Assembly: GCA_943369665.1 (NCBI GenBank)
Contig: CALRNX020000005.1
Coordinates: forward strand, 62,001-126,000
Source: UKL13-3 sp943369665
Lineage (GTDB): Bacteria; Bacteroidota; Bacteroidia; UKL13-3
DNA: 64,000 nt
Direction of reading: 5' to 3'
This document shows positions 63,948 through 64,000 of the stretch, one piece after another; the stretch's first letter is position 1; each line of letters opens with the position of its first letter. Made by a program: the position numbers and the translations under genes. The notes under the pieces were generated by a model. It made no database searches. It had not been told where the DNA came from and saw nothing but the letters and a program-made list of their open reading frames with translations.

Positions 63948-64000
63948 ATGACAAAACAATATAAACGTAAAGCAATTATCATTGGAGCCGGACCGGCAGG
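63948..64000 (+). CDS. FAD/NAD(P)-binding protein, N-terminal fragment
   Basis: Only the first 17 codons lie in the window (MTKQYKRKAIIIGAGPA, then G cut by the edge). The GxGPAG dinucleotide-binding loop right after a hydrophobic strand marks a Rossmann-type FAD/NAD enzyme, such as an amine oxidase, UDP-galactopyranose mutase or phytoene-desaturase-type protein. No closer assignment possible. Confidence 0.7.
   Translation, partial: MTKQYKRKAIIIGAGPA

Overview
The window is 64 kb from a member of the phylum Bacteroidota, most likely outside the genus Bacteroides. Four things support this: the promoter signature TTG-N19-TAnnTTTG in front of several genes; gliding-motility and type IX secretion features (a gldH-like lipoprotein, CHU_C-type C-terminal sorting domains); a bacillithiol gene (bshA) together with the conserved trio holB-ricT-gldH; and many small secreted or outer-membrane proteins with DUF2490, DUF4136, DUF6515 or TonB_C architecture. 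I see no phage, transposase, plasmid or CRISPR signal. The region reads as chromosomal backbone with a lineage-specific envelope cluster in the middle.

Layout. 1-5.0 kb (minus): a partial GT-C membrane glycosyltransferase, bshA, and a large GH3/beta-lactamase fusion. 5.5-13.6 kb: mutL, a hydrolase/3-hydroxybutyrate dehydrogenase pair, a TonB-like protein, a sodium/solute symporter, recR, and an MBL-rhodanese sulfur enzyme. 13.6-17.6 kb (minus): a compact operon of a small secreted protein, a LytS kinase, a LytTR regulator and a lipoprotein made of five carbohydrate-binding-like repeats, preceded by a 21-bp-period direct repeat that looks like the regulator's binding site. 17.6-21.0 kb: a secreted lamin-tail-domain protein broken by an 11-bp deletion. 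21.1-33.0 kb: housekeeping genes (carB, rsmH-like, glyA, a sugar nucleotidyltransferase, split Fe-S oxidoreductase subunits) and a tRNA-Phe gene followed by a tandem array of degenerate copies of its own 3' half plus terminator. 33.0-49.5 kb: about fifteen envelope proteins, an RND efflux operon, and a five-gene cluster with two paralogous Omp85-like barrels. 49.7-58.7 kb: one 3,003-residue secreted protein of about 33 PKD-like domains with an exact 1,302-bp super-repeat. 58.7-64.0 kb: a ClC channel, gldH, ricT, holB, and the start of an FAD/NAD-binding protein.

How genes work together. The RND operon (adaptor, pump, outer-membrane factor) is complete. The LytS/LytTR operon appears self-contained and probably autoregulated. 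The CCG-domain protein and the membrane 4Fe-4S protein are probably partners, although rsmH and a thioesterase lie between them. All seven convergent protein-coding junctions are separated by four bases or fewer, or overlap. Several promoters sit so close to the start codon that the mRNAs should be nearly leaderless. The strongest candidates for something undescribed are the tRNA-Phe half-gene array, the LytTR operon with its five-repeat lipoprotein, and the paired Omp85-like/aromatic-rich lipoprotein cluster.
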